Below are positions 50,893 through 60,418 of a stretch of DNA of 64,000 nt, in pieces. The position numbers and the translations under genes are program-made. This DNA is from Terrabacter sp. Root181 (lineage in GTDB: Bacteria > Actinomycetota > Actinomycetes > Actinomycetales > Dermatophilaceae). The notes under the pieces are model-generated. The model was not told the origin of the DNA, searched no databases, and saw nothing but the letters and a program-made list of their open reading frames with translations. The DNA lies in the NCBI RefSeq assembly GCF_001428505.1, contig NZ_LMHU01000001.1, positions 397,055-461,054 on the forward strand. Reading direction: 5' to 3'. Numbering within the stretch: position 1 is the stretch's first letter; every line of letters starts with the position of its first letter.

Positions 50893-51977
50893 GCGCCGAC
50901 GTCACGAAGGTCGACCAGGCAGGGGAGCCCGTCGGCGGAGCCGCGAGCGGGACCACCCCGCCCACCCCGAGCGGACCACCGGTCGGTGGAGCCGCCTCCC
51001 GCCGGGAGGGAGGCATCGCCGGCTTCCTCAACGGACCCGTCGGCCGGAACGCGGGTCTCGTGCTGGCCCTCGTGCTCCTCGTCATCGTCGGCATCATCAC
51101 GGCCGGGGACCGTTTCGCCAGCCCCGAGAACGCGCTGACGATCCTGCGACTCGGCTCGGTCATCGGCGTCGTCAGCGTCGGCATGACGTTCGTCATCTCC
51201 GGTGGCGGCATCGACCTGTCGGTCGGCGCCATCGTCGCCCTCTCGTCGGTCTGGGCCACCACGGTGGCGACCCAGACCATGGCCGCGAACTACCACTGGA
51301 TCGTCATGGTCATCGCGGCGCTCGTCGTCGGGGCCGTCTGCGGACTCGTCAACGGGGTGCTGATCGCCTACGGGCGCATGGCGCCGTTCATCGCGACCCT
51401 CGCGATGCTCGCCGCCGCCCGGGGCCTGGCCGAGATCATCGCCAAGCGCCGCACCCAGATCATCCGCGACCGCGGCTTCATCGAGTTCTTCGGCGGCAGC
51501 GTCCTCGGCATCCCCGTGCTCGTCATCATGTTCGCGATCGTCGCCGTCGTCGGCTGGGTCCTGCTCAACCGCACGACGTTCGGGCGTCGCACGCTGGCCA
51601 TCGGCGGCAACCCCGAGGCGGCCCGCCTCGCCGGCATCCGGGTGCAGCGCCAGACGATGTACCTCTACATCCTGCTCGGTGTCGCCTGCGGCATCGCCGC
51701 CGTGATGATCATGGCCCGCACGACGACCGGCACGTCCACGCACGGCACCCTCTACGAGCTCGACGCGATCGCCGCCGTCGTCATCGGCGGCACGCTCCTC
51801 AGCGGTGGCCGCGGCACGATCGTCGGCACCGTCCTCGGCGTCCTCATCTTCACGACGCTCACCAACGTCTTCACCCTCAACAACCTCGACACGTCGACGC
51901 AGGCGGTGGCCAAGGGGGCGATCATCGTCGCCGCCGTCCTGCTCCAGCAGCGGGTCTCCCGCACCAGGTCGGGCTAG
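50889..51977 (+). CDS. Ribose-type sugar ABC importer permease
   Basis: A 362-residue RbsC-like permease with eight to ten hydrophobic segments after a 50-residue glycine/proline-rich N-terminus. The family pattern is clear in GMTFVISGGGIDLSVGAIVA (about 98-117) and AIGGNPEAARLAGIRV (about 237-252). It overlaps the ATPase gene by four bases (ATGA) and forms the membrane channel, probably as a homodimer. Confidence 0.92.
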   Translation: MSADVTKVDQAGEPVGGAASGTTPPTPSGPPVGGAASRREGGIAGFLNGPVGRNAGLVLALVLLVIVGIITAGDRFASPENALTILRLGSVIGVVSVGMTFVISGGGIDLSVGAIVALSSVWATTVATQTMAANYHWIVMVIAALVVGAVCGLVNGVLIAYGRMAPFIATLAMLAAARGLAEIIAKRRTQIIRDRGFIEFFGGSVLGIPVLVIMFAIVAVVGWVLLNRTTFGRRTLAIGGNPEAARLAGIRVQRQTMYLYILLGVACGIAAVMIMARTTTGTSTHGTLYELDAIAAVVIGGTLLSGGRGTIVGTVLGVLIFTTLTNVFTLNNLDTSTQAVAKGAIIVAAVLLQQRVSRTRSG

Positions 51978-52062
51978 CCGAACGGCCCGGTCGACAGCAC
52001 CACCAGCACGGCAGAGCACCACTCACCTCGCACCACCCCTCTTCGCTCACATAGGAGTCAGC

Positions 52063-53124
52063 GTGTCCGCATCACTCTCCCGTCCGACCAAGCGCGTCGC
52101 CGTCCTGGCGATCGCCCTGAGCTCGGCCCTCGTCGCCGCCGGGTGCACGAGCAACGACCCGGCCACGACTCCCGCGGCCTCGACCCAGCAGACCGGCAGC
52201 GACGCCGTGAGCGACAACGACGCCCCCGGCAAGAAGGTCGTCATCGGCTTCTCCGGACCGGCGGCCGACCACGGCTGGCTCGCGGCGGTCAACAAGTCGG
52301 CCCAGGACGAGGCCAAGAAGTACAGCGACATCGAGCTCAAGTCGGCCGAGGGCACCAACGACGCCAGCCTCCAGATCAGCCAGATCGAGACCTTCATCAA
52401 CGACAAGGTCGACGCGATCGTGCTGCTGCCGACCGACGGCGCTGCCCTCACCGAGGTCGCCACCAAGGCGATGCAGGCCGGCATCCCGGTCATCAACGTC
52501 GACCGGGAGTTCTCGAGCCCGTTCGCCGCGCGGGCGACGGTCCTCGGTGACAACTACGGCATGGGCGTCTCGGCCGGCACCTACGCCTGCAAGATCGTCA
52601 AGGACAAGAACATCGCCAACCCGGTCATCGCCGAGATCGCCGGCATCGACGCCCTGCCCCTGACGCAGGACCGGTCGAAGGGCTTCGCCGACGCGCTCAA
52701 GGCCTGCAACCAGACCGTCGACAACCGGGTCGCGGCGGAGTTCACGGTCGAGTCCGGCGAGAAGCAGGCGTCCAACCTGCTTCAGGCCGCCCCGAAGATC
52801 GACGTCCTGTGGAACCACGACGACGACCAGGGTGTGGGCGTCATGGCCGCCCTCGACCAGGCCAACCGCCACGAGATGGCCTTCATCGGCGGCGCCGGTT
52901 CGGCCAACGCGATGCGCTGGATCCAGGAGGGCAAGATGGAGGCCACGGTCATCTACCCGCCGACCCAGGCCGCCGACGGCATCAAGCTCGCGCGCCTCAT
53001 CGCCCAGGGCAAGGGCCTGAGCGACCTCGTCCAGGTCGAGGTGCCCAACCGCATCGTCCTCAACGCGCCCGTCGTGACCAAGGAGAACGTCGAGCAGTAC
53101 CTGCCCCTCGGCTTCGAGTCCTGA
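52063..53124 (+). CDS. Ribose-type sugar ABC importer, solute-binding lipoprotein
   Basis: A 353-residue RbsB-like binding protein (type I fold). The lipoprotein signal ends LVAAGC (Cys about 28). The mature domain shows VVIGFSGPAADHGWLAAVNK, DAIVLLPTDGAALTEV and GIPVINVDREF. By neighbourhood the ligand may be a cyclitol or monosaccharide that the next gene's dehydrogenase oxidises. GTG 52063 has AGGAG seven bases upstream. A hairpin follows the stop. Confidence 0.9.
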   Translation: MSASLSRPTKRVAVLAIALSSALVAAGCTSNDPATTPAASTQQTGSDAVSDNDAPGKKVVIGFSGPAADHGWLAAVNKSAQDEAKKYSDIELKSAEGTNDASLQISQIETFINDKVDAIVLLPTDGAALTEVATKAMQAGIPVINVDREFSSPFAARATVLGDNYGMGVSAGTYACKIVKDKNIANPVIAEIAGIDALPLTQDRSKGFADALKACNQTVDNRVAAEFTVESGEKQASNLLQAAPKIDVLWNHDDDQGVGVMAALDQANRHEMAFIGGAGSANAMRWIQEGKMEATVIYPPTQAADGIKLARLIAQGKGLSDLVQVEVPNRIVLNAPVVTKENVEQYLPLGFES

Positions 53125-53131
53125 CCGGTCG

Positions 53132-53167
53132 GTGCTCGCGCCACCGCACGCCAGGTGGCGCGGGCAC
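53132..53167 (+). terminator. Hairpin after the binding-protein gene
   Basis: Arms 53132-53145 and 53154-53167 pair over 14 positions with one G-T wobble, around an eight-base loop. Being inside a co-directional gene array, it could be a partial terminator or an RNA-stabilising hairpin that keeps the binding protein in excess. Confidence 0.5.
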
Positions 53168-53229
53168 CCCACCGCACCAGCAGGACCGAACCGTCAGCGG
53201 TACCACCCCTCGTCGGATGTGAGGACGTC

Positions 53230-54462
53230 ATGAGCACACCCAGCAAGCCCACCCTCGGGGTCGGGATGATCGGCTACGCCTTCATGGGGCGGGCCCACTC
53301 CCAGGCCTGGCGCAACGTGCGCAGCTACTTCGACGTGCCGGCCGCGCCGCGCCTCGTCGCCGTGGCCGGGCGCAACGAGGCGGCCGCGCGCGACACGGCC
53401 GACCGCTTCGGCTGGGCCGGGGTCGAGACCGACTGGCGGCGCCTGCTCGAGCGTGACGACATCGACGTCATCGACATCTGCACGCCGGGCGACACCCACG
53501 CCGAGATCGCGGTCGCCGCTCTCGAGGCCGGCAAGCACGTGCTCTGCGAGAAGCCGCTCGCCAACTCGGTCGGGGAGGCCGAGGCGATGGTCGTGGCCGC
53601 CGAGGCGGCCCGGGCCCGCGGCGTCCGCTCGATGGTGGGCTTCACCTACCGCCGGGTCCCGGCCATCGCGTACGCCCGTCAGCTCGTCGCGGAGGGACGG
53701 CTCGGCCGTATCCTCCACGTCCGCGGTGCTTACCTGCAGGACTGGCTCGTCGACCCCGAGTCGCCGCTCACCTGGCGCCTCCAGAAGGAGCGTGCCGGCT
53801 CGGGGGCGCTCGGCGACATCGGCGCCCACATCGTCGACCTCGCGCAGTTCGTGACGGGTGAGCACCTCACCGGGGTGTCCGCCCTGACCGAGACGTTCGT
53901 GCGCGAACGTCCGGTGGCCGATCCGGCGGCCGCCGGGACCGGGGGGATCAGCGGCACGGCCGCGCAGAACGGCTCGGCCACCACCGGGCCGGTGACCGTC
54001 GACGACGCCGCCGTGCTCGTCTCGCGGATGAGCGGTGGCGCCCTCGCGACCTTCGAGGCGACCCGCTTCGCCAACGGCCGCAAGAACGCGATCCGCCTGG
54101 AGGTCAACGGGACCGAGGGCTCGCTCGCCTTCGACTTCGAGGACATGAACGTCCTCCACGTCTTCGACGGGCGCGTCCCGAGCCGCGACGCCGGCTTCAC
54201 CCGGGTGCTCGTCACCGAGTCCACCCACCCCTACGTGGCGTCCTGGTGGCCGCCCGGTCACGTGCTCGGCTACGAGCACGGCTTCACCCACCAGGCGGTC
54301 GACCTGCTGACCGCCATCGCCGAGGGCACCGACCCCCGGCCTTCCTTCTCCGACGGGCTCCAGGTGCAGCGGATCCTGTCGGCGGTCGAGACGAGCGTGG
54401 AGCGGGAGGGGTCCTGGACCCCGATCGACGGGGCCCACGCGACGTCGCCGACCATGTCCTGA
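53230..54462 (+). CDS. Gfo/Idh/MocA-family sugar or cyclitol dehydrogenase
   Basis: A 410-residue NAD(P)-dependent oxidoreductase. The Rossmann start is GMIGYAFMGRAHSQAW (near 12-27), and CEKPLANSVGEAEAM (near 109-123) holds the catalytic lysine of the EKP motif. The C-terminal alpha/beta domain contains GDIGAHIVDLAQFV, with the usual substrate-site histidine. Between 235 and 262 there is an Ala/Gly/Thr-rich insertion that looks disordered. Such enzymes oxidise inositols or sugars, often at C3. Its position after a sugar importer suggests that it acts on the imported compound. Confidence 0.88.
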   Translation: MSTPSKPTLGVGMIGYAFMGRAHSQAWRNVRSYFDVPAAPRLVAVAGRNEAAARDTADRFGWAGVETDWRRLLERDDIDVIDICTPGDTHAEIAVAALEAGKHVLCEKPLANSVGEAEAMVVAAEAARARGVRSMVGFTYRRVPAIAYARQLVAEGRLGRILHVRGAYLQDWLVDPESPLTWRLQKERAGSGALGDIGAHIVDLAQFVTGEHLTGVSALTETFVRERPVADPAAAGTGGISGTAAQNGSATTGPVTVDDAAVLVSRMSGGALATFEATRFANGRKNAIRLEVNGTEGSLAFDFEDMNVLHVFDGRVPSRDAGFTRVLVTESTHPYVASWWPPGHVLGYEHGFTHQAVDLLTAIAEGTDPRPSFSDGLQVQRILSAVETSVEREGSWTPIDGAHATSPTMS

Positions 54463-54557
54463 ACGCTGCGGAGGCACTCGACCTCGCTTGTCAGACAAGG
54501 AGATCCAGCACAAACCGCACGTCTAGTCTCTGTCACCCCTTGAAGGAGCACGCTCAC

Positions 54558-55670
54558 ATGCACGACAACGACGTCAACCCGCTCAAGCTCGTCAGCAAGC
54601 TCGGACTCAACCGTCGCCAGTTCTTCGCGGCCACGACGGGCGTCGCCGCCGCCGTGACCCTGACCGGGACGGCCGCCAAGGCCGCCCCCGGCGCCAGCGG
54701 GGTCCTCATCCCCGCCCCTCGCCGAGGGATCATCCTCTACACCGTGCGTGACGCGGTCGGGCGCGACCCGCTGACCTCGCCGTACGCCTCCGGCTTCAAG
54801 GAGGTGCTCACCGAGCTCTCCTCGATCGGCTACCGCCAGATCGAGTTCGCCGGCTTCCGCCAGCACGCCAACGCCGAGGGCGGTGCAGACCTGAACACGG
54901 TGGCCGGTGCCACGCAGCTGCGCGCCTGGCTCGACGAGCTCGGGCTCGAGGCCGAGGGCAACCACGGCTCGATCCCGTCGACCATCACGGACACGACGAT
55001 CGCGCAGTTCGACGCGGCCTGCGAGATCGCCAACATCCTCGGCATGGGCCACGTCGGCACCGGGTCCGACCCGACCGGCTCGGCCTACGTCGCCGACTGG
55101 GAGGCCGCGGCCGCGCGCTGGAACTTCTTCGGGGAGAGGGCCGCCCAGCACGGACTCAAGCTCTACACGCACAACCACGACATCGCGTACAGCTTCCTGC
55201 TCGACAGCGGGCCGCTCGACGCACAGGGCCGCCCGACGCGCTCGTCCGGCATCCGCCGCCTCGAGCACTTCCTGGCCAACACGGACCCGAAGGCCGTCTA
55301 CCTCGAGATGGACATCTACTGGGCCCACGTCGCGCAGTACAAGCACACGACGTACACCGCCCCGGACGGCTCGGTCGTGACCTCGATCTTCGACCCGGCC
55401 GCGGTCGTCGCCGCCCAGACGTCACGCTTCCCGCTCTTCCACGCCAAGGACGGCAAGATCGACACGACGCAGTCCAACGGCTACGTCATGGCCCCCTTCG
55501 GCCAGGGCGACATCGACTACTCGACGTTCCTGCGCCGGGTCGGTGCCAAGGGCTCGCACAACCCGATGTGGGAGATGGACACCGCACCGGGCAACGCCAC
55601 GACGGCTCCGAACCAGTCGATGGAGCTCTCGAAGGTCAGCTACGACGCGATGGCCGCCCTTCGCGGCTGA
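54558..55670 (+). CDS. Tat-exported TIM-barrel sugar isomerase/epimerase-like protein
   Basis: A 370-residue protein of the xylose-isomerase-like TIM-barrel family (AP endonuclease 2 fold). The N-terminus has a twin-arginine signal (LNRRQFFAATTGVAAAVTL, about 17-35), so the barrel works outside the cytoplasm. Possible metal ligands are in RQIEFAGF, LYTHNHDIAY, YLEMDIYW, FHAKDG and MWEMDTAP. Related proteins isomerise or cleave 3-keto sugars after dehydrogenase action; that role is inferred. ATG 54558 follows GAAGGAG. A strong hairpin follows. Confidence 0.82.
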   Translation: MHDNDVNPLKLVSKLGLNRRQFFAATTGVAAAVTLTGTAAKAAPGASGVLIPAPRRGIILYTVRDAVGRDPLTSPYASGFKEVLTELSSIGYRQIEFAGFRQHANAEGGADLNTVAGATQLRAWLDELGLEAEGNHGSIPSTITDTTIAQFDAACEIANILGMGHVGTGSDPTGSAYVADWEAAAARWNFFGERAAQHGLKLYTHNHDIAYSFLLDSGPLDAQGRPTRSSGIRRLEHFLANTDPKAVYLEMDIYWAHVAQYKHTTYTAPDGSVVTSIFDPAAVVAAQTSRFPLFHAKDGKIDTTQSNGYVMAPFGQGDIDYSTFLRRVGAKGSHNPMWEMDTAPGNATTAPNQSMELSKVSYDAMAALRG

Positions 55671-55732
55671 GCCCCCTGCACACGCAGGCCGACCGCCCTC
55701 CGGGGGCGGCCGGCATACCGGAAAACACCGGG

Positions 55733-55776
55733 CCCCGGGGAGTGCAGAAGCCGTTGCAGCGGCGCACTCCCCGGGG
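55733..55776 (+). terminator. Hairpin between TIM-barrel and dehydrogenase genes
   Basis: Arms 55733-55745 and 55764-55776 are 13 perfect pairs (CCCCGGGGAGTGC and its complement). Inside the 18-base loop GCCG pairs with CGGC. It lies 38 bp before ATG 55814. Confidence 0.6.
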
Positions 55777-55813
55777 ACCGGCTTCGCCCGTCTCTGTCAA
55801 GAAGGACGTACCG

Positions 55814-58800
55814 ATGAATGCTACTTCGCGATCCAGGGCGAGGAGGCTGGTTGCCACAACTGCGGCAGCCGTCCTCGCCTGCACGGCGCTCGGCGCCGTG
55901 GCCACCCTCCCGGCCCAGGCGCACGACGGGGTCGACCACGGCTCCGAGCCGGCGCTCGACTGGTCGAACTACGAGAAGATCACCCTCACCAAGGACACCG
56001 GTGAGCCGATCGACATGGCCGTGCTCCCCGACCGCCGCGTGCTGACGACCGCCCGCAACGGCGACGTCCGCCTCGTCGACCCCGACAGCGGCGTCACCAA
56101 GGTGATCAACACCCTGCCCGTCTACAACAACTCGGAGGACGGGCTCCAGACCGTCACCCTCGACCCCGACTTCCAGACGAACCAGTGGGTCTACCTCTAC
56201 TACGCGCCGCGCACCATGACCGCGCCGTACGTGACGACGACCCCGACCGGGTCGGCGCCGAACAGCCTGCCCGCCGGCGCGGACGCCTCCTACTGGGACC
56301 AGTGGAAGGGCTACAACCAGCTCAGCCGCTTCAGGTGGGACGACGCCGCCGACAAGCTCGACCTCGCGAGCGAGCAGGTCATCCTCAAGGTGGAGACGCA
56401 GCGCGGCCAGTGCTGCCACGTCGCCGGTGACGTCGACTTCGACGCCGACGGCAACCTCTACCTCTCGACCGGCGACAACACGCCGGCGAGCGCGCCGGGG
56501 GCCAACGGCTTCGCGCCGAACAACAACGCGCCCGGCTTCAACCCCGGCTTCGACTCGCGTCGCGGCGCCGGCAACACCAACGACCTGCGCGGCAAGATCC
56601 TGCGCGTCCACCCCGAGGCCGACGGGTCCTACACGATCCCGGCGGGCAACCTCTTCGCACCGGGCACCGCCAAGACCCGTCCCGAGATCTTCGTCATGGG
56701 CGTGCGCAACCCGTTCCGCATGGACGTCGACCCGATCACGAACTCCGTCTCGTGGGGCGACTACGGCCCCGACGCCGGCGCGCCCGACGCCCAGCGCGGC
56801 CCGATGGGCTACGTCGAGTGGCAGACCACGGCCATCACCAAGCCGATCAACGGCGGGTGGCCCTACTGCCACGGGCCGAACGCGAACTACAACGAGTGGA
56901 ACTTCGCCACGGCGACGCCCGGACCGTGGTTCGACTGCAACGCCGGCGCCACGAACAACTCGACGTGGAACACCGGGCTCGCCCAGGTGCCCCCGGCCAC
57001 CGCGCCGACGCTCTACTACGGCGACAACAACACGCACCAGCCGTGGCCCGAGCTGACCGACTTCGACCCGCAGGGTGGTCAGGGCCCGATGGGCGGTCCC
57101 GTCTACCACTACGACGCGACCAACGCGTCGACGACGAAGTTCCCGGCGTACTGGGACAAGAAGGCGTTCTTCGCCGAGTTCTCGCAGGACTACCTCGCGG
57201 TGTTCGACGTGCAGTGGCCCAACGGACCCGTCAACCACATCCAGCACTTCCTGCCCAACCGCGACCTCGAGACGAACGGCCAGCCGATCACTGACAGCCC
57301 GATCGACATCGAGTTCGGCCCGGACGGGTCGCTCTACGTCCTCGACTACGGTGACGGCTTCTTCCGGGCCAACCCCGACGCCGGCCTCTACCGGATCGAC
57401 TACGCGCCCGGCAACAAGGCGCCGCAGGCGAAGATCGCGGCGAACCCGATCAGCAGCAGCAGCGCCCCGCTGACGGTCCAGTTCGACGCGTCCGGCTCGG
57501 TCGACCCCGAGGGTGGGGCCCTGACCTACGAGTGGGACTTCGACGGCAACGGCACGTTCGACGCGACCGGCGCCACGGCGAGCTTCACCTACACCGAGCT
57601 CGGGAAGTACACGGCGCGCCTGCGCGTCACCGACCCGGAGGGCCGTCGCGGCCTGACGAGCACGTCGATCAGCGTCGGCAACGTCGCCCCGACGGTCACC
57701 ATCGCGACGCCCCCCAACGGCGGCTTCTTCGACTGGGGCCAGGCCGTGCCCTTCAACGTCACGACCTCCGACCCCGAGGACGGCACCGCAACGGTGTGCT
57801 CGCGCGTGACCTGGACCTTCGGGCTGGGGCACGACGCGCACGCCCACCCGCTGAGCCAGGGCACGGGCTGCCAGTTCGCGATCCCGACCCCGGCCGACGC
57901 GACCCAGCACGGCGAGACGGAGAACATCTTCGGCGTCGTCGTCATCACGTACACCGACAACGGGGCCAACGGTCTCCCCGGTGCGACCACCACCGAGCAG
58001 CTGATCCTCAACCCGAAGAAGCAGGAGGCCGAGTGGGCCGACGCGACACAGGGTGTCGAGATCACGAACGACGACGCGGCGAGCGGCCTGCGCAAGGTCA
58101 CCTCGTTCGACGCCGGTGACTGGCTGGCCTGGGACCCGGCGAACCTCGTCGGCGTCACGGGCGTGACGGCCCGCGCCTCCGGCAGCGGCACCCTGTCGCT
58201 CCGGTGGAACTCGCCGACGGCGGTCCCCTTCGGCACCGTCGCGGTGAGCGGCTCCGGCTGGACCGACGCGGCAGCGAGCCTGTCGTCGAAGCCCACCGGC
58301 ACCGGACGCCTCTACGTCACCTCCTCCGGCGGGGTCGTGCTCGACTCCCTGACGTTCGTGGGCAACGGCGTCGCCGACGTCACACCCCCCGTCGTCTCGG
58401 CCACGCTGAACCCGGCGACGCCGAACGGCGCGAACGGCTGGTACACGAGCAACGTGACCGTCACGGTCAACGCGACCGACAACGGCACCGTCGCCTCGCG
58501 CCAGCGCTCCACCGACGGTGGGACCACGTGGGTCAACGCCAACACGGCGCTGACGATCTCGACCGAGGGCACGACGACCGTGCTCTACCGCGCCACCGAC
58601 AACGGCGGCAACGTCTCGCAGGTCGGCTCCGTCACGGTCAAGCTCGACAAGACCCAGCCCGCGGTCGCGGTGTCCGGGGTGACCGACGGCGCCACCGTCG
58701 GCAACTCCGGCGACGTGACGTGGACGGCGACGGACGCGACGAGCGGCATCGACACCGTGACCGCCACGGTCGACGGCACCGCGGTCGCGGCCGCCACGCC

Positions 58801-59158
58801 GCTGGCCCTGTGGAAGCTCTCGCTGGGCAGCCACACCCTGGTCGTCACGGCGACGGACAAGGCAGGCCTGGTGCGCACCACGACGGTGACGTTCACGACC
58901 CGCACGTCGCTGCTGACGCTCACCGCCCTGACGGAGCGACTGGCCCGCGAGGGTCTCGTCACCCCGGCGGGCGAGAAGGAGCTCGAGAAGCGTCTCCAGC
59001 AGGCCGAGAGGCACGTCGCCGCGGGTCGCACCGCGGCCGCGATCTCGCAGCTGCAGGGCTTCGTCGACGCTGCGACGTCGAGCACCAACGTCCGCGACGC
59101 GGCGGCCTCGGCCGCCCTGCAGCGTGACGCCAACGCGGTCATCGCCTCGCTGCGCTGA
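55814..59158 (+). CDS. Secreted glucose/sorbosone-dehydrogenase-type protein with PKD and Ig-like domains
   Basis: A 1114-residue exported protein. A signal peptide covers about 1-36 (ending PAQAHDG). Residues 45-535 form a six-bladed propeller of the PQQ-dependent sugar dehydrogenase (GSDH) type: DMAVLPDRRVLTTARNGDVR at the start, CCHVAGDVDFDADGNLYLST, MGVRNPFRMDVDP, SPIDIEFGPDGSLYVLDYGD. A PKD domain follows (about 540-625, VQFDASGSVDPEGGALTYEW), then a CBM-like beta-sandwich (about 735-855), Ig-like repeats (about 860-1030), and a helical C-terminus. It could oxidise a sugar or cyclitol outside the cell; whether it binds PQQ is unproven. No ThuA domain is seen, though PKD-GSDH-ThuA fusions are common relatives. 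Confidence 0.85.
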   Translation: MNATSRSRARRLVATTAAAVLACTALGAVATLPAQAHDGVDHGSEPALDWSNYEKITLTKDTGEPIDMAVLPDRRVLTTARNGDVRLVDPDSGVTKVINTLPVYNNSEDGLQTVTLDPDFQTNQWVYLYYAPRTMTAPYVTTTPTGSAPNSLPAGADASYWDQWKGYNQLSRFRWDDAADKLDLASEQVILKVETQRGQCCHVAGDVDFDADGNLYLSTGDNTPASAPGANGFAPNNNAPGFNPGFDSRRGAGNTNDLRGKILRVHPEADGSYTIPAGNLFAPGTAKTRPEIFVMGVRNPFRMDVDPITNSVSWGDYGPDAGAPDAQRGPMGYVEWQTTAITKPINGGWPYCHGPNANYNEWNFATATPGPWFDCNAGATNNSTWNTGLAQVPPATAPTLYYGDNNTHQPWPELTDFDPQGGQGPMGGPVYHYDATNASTTKFPAYWDKKAFFAEFSQDYLAVFDVQWPNGPVNHIQHFLPNRDLETNGQPITDSPIDIEFGPDGSLYVLDYGDGFFRANPDAGLYRIDYAPGNKAPQAKIAANPISSSSAPLTVQFDASGSVDPEGGALTYEWDFDGNGTFDATGATASFTYTELGKYTARLRVTDPEGRRGLTSTSISVGNVAPTVTIATPPNGGFFDWGQAVPFNVTTSDPEDGTATVCSRVTWTFGLGHDAHAHPLSQGTGCQFAIPTPADATQHGETENIFGVVVITYTDNGANGLPGATTTEQLILNPKKQEAEWADATQGVEITNDDAASGLRKVTSFDAGDWLAWDPANLVGVTGVTARASGSGTLSLRWNSPTAVPFGTVAVSGSGWTDAAASLSSKPTGTGRLYVTSSGGVVLDSLTFVGNGVADVTPPVVSATLNPATPNGANGWYTSNVTVTVNATDNGTVASRQRSTDGGTTWVNANTALTISTEGTTTVLYRATDNGGNVSQVGSVTVKLDKTQPAVAVSGVTDGATVGNSGDVTWTATDATSGIDTVTATVDGTAVAAATPLALWKLSLGSHTLVVTATDKAGLVRTTTVTFTTRTSLLTLTALTERLAREGLVTPAGEKELEKRLQQAERHVAAGRTAAAISQLQGFVDAATSSTNVRDAAASAALQRDANAVIASLR

Positions 59159-59164
59159 CCCATC

Positions 59165-59210
59165 CCGGTGGCCCGGCGGCGGGCACACGCCCCCGCCGCC
59201 GGGCCACCGG
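59165..59210 (+). terminator. Perfect 19-bp hairpin after the GSDH gene
   Basis: Arms 59165-59183 and 59192-59210 are 19 exact base pairs around an eight-base loop, six bases after the GSDH stop and 38 bp before the inositol synthase gene. It is the strongest hairpin in the window and probably ends or attenuates the sugar-import transcript before the ebo-type genes. Confidence 0.75.
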
Positions 59211-59248
59211 CCCCACACCCGGCCCCCACCTCTCGAGGAGTAACGACC

Positions 59249-60418
59249 ATGACGGACGAACGAACCGGGCTCTGGCTCGTCGGCGCACGCGGCTCGGTCG
59301 CGACGACCGTCGCCACCGGCCTCGCGCTCATCACCGCCGGCGGTGCCGGGCCCGACGGCCTCGTCACCGAGCAGCCCGACCTGGCCGCTGCCGGCCTCGT
59401 CCCGCTCGACCACCTCGTCGTCGGTGGCCACGACGTCACGGACGTGCCGCTCGTCAAGCGGGCGGCGCAGCTGGCCGACGCCGGGGTCATCCCGCACACG
59501 GCCCTGGCGCTCGTCGCCGACGAGCTCGACCGGACGTGCCGGCGGATCCGCCACGGCCACCGGGACGCCGAGGAGCGCCAGGTCGACGCCGTCGAGCGGC
59601 TGGCCGCCGACATCCGCGCCTTCGCGGAGACCGAGTCCCTGTCGCGGGTGGTCGTCGTCAACGTCAGCTCCACCGAGCCGGTCGTCACCGACGACCCGGC
59701 CCACGCATCCCTCGACGTCCTCGAGCAGGCCTGGGGCGCAGGCGAGTCCCCGCTGCCGCCGAGTGCCGTCTACGCAGCGGCCGCCTTCACGGCCGGCGCC
59801 GCGTTCATCGACTTCACGCCCTCGACCGGCGCGCGCCTGCCCGCGCTCGAGGAGCTCGCCGAGCGCCACGGGGTTCCATGGGGCGGCAGCGACGGCAAGA
59901 CGGGCGAGACCCTCGTCAAGTCGGTCCTCGCACCGATGTTCGCCGCGCGGTCGCTCCGCGTCCGGTCGTGGGCCGGCACGAACCTGCTCGGCGGCGGGGA
60001 CGGCGCCACGCTCGCCGACCCCGACGCGATGGAGAGCAAGGCGCGGAGCAAGGCCCGTGGCCTCGAGGCGATGCTCGGCCACCCGGTCGACGGCCCGGTC
60101 CACATCGACAACATCGCCGACCTCGGCGACTGGAAGACGGCGTGGGACCACCTGACCTTCTCCGGCTTCCTCGGCACGCGGATGTCGATGCAGTTCACGT
60201 GGCAGGGCTGCGACTCGAGCCTCGCCGCCCCGCTCGTCATCGACCTGGCGCGCCTCGCCGACCTGGCGCTGCGCCGCGGGGAGGTCGGCCCGCTGCCGGC
60301 CCTGGGCTTCTTCTTCAAGGACCCCGTCGGCTCGGACGAGCACCGCCTCTTCGAGCAGCACCGGGTGCTGACCGCGTGGGCGAACGAGCCGGCGACGGAG
60401 CAGGCGACGGCGTCGTGA
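59249..60418 (+). CDS. Inositol-3-phosphate synthase family protein of the ebo-type cluster
   Basis: A 389-residue protein of the myo-inositol-1-phosphate synthase family, which turns glucose 6-phosphate into inositol 3-phosphate using internal NAD. Visible features are the dinucleotide loop LVGARGSVATTVATG (about 10-24), VVNVSSTEP (near 138), AFIDFTPSTGARLPAL (near 188), and the catalytic-domain signature GGSDGKTGETLVKSVLAPMF (about 212-231) with its lysines. It belongs to the divergent bacterial branch, not necessarily the housekeeping Ino1. The start is ATG 59249, with GAGGAG eight bases upstream. It overlaps the EboC gene (GTGA), so its product is tied to that prenyltransferase pathway. 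Confidence 0.85.
   Translation: MTDERTGLWLVGARGSVATTVATGLALITAGGAGPDGLVTEQPDLAAAGLVPLDHLVVGGHDVTDVPLVKRAAQLADAGVIPHTALALVADELDRTCRRIRHGHRDAEERQVDAVERLAADIRAFAETESLSRVVVVNVSSTEPVVTDDPAHASLDVLEQAWGAGESPLPPSAVYAAAAFTAGAAFIDFTPSTGARLPALEELAERHGVPWGGSDGKTGETLVKSVLAPMFAARSLRVRSWAGTNLLGGGDGATLADPDAMESKARSKARGLEAMLGHPVDGPVHIDNIADLGDWKTAWDHLTFSGFLGTRMSMQFTWQGCDSSLAAPLVIDLARLADLALRRGEVGPLPALGFFFKDPVGSDEHRLFEQHRVLTAWANEPATEQATAS

Noticed and set aside
55640-60361. Very long minus-strand open frame (about 1570 codons)
   Set aside because: It is the mirror of the GSDH and inositol-synthase genes in GC-rich DNA. Its sequence is Val/Arg/Gly/Asp filler without domains, while the plus strand has clear families.
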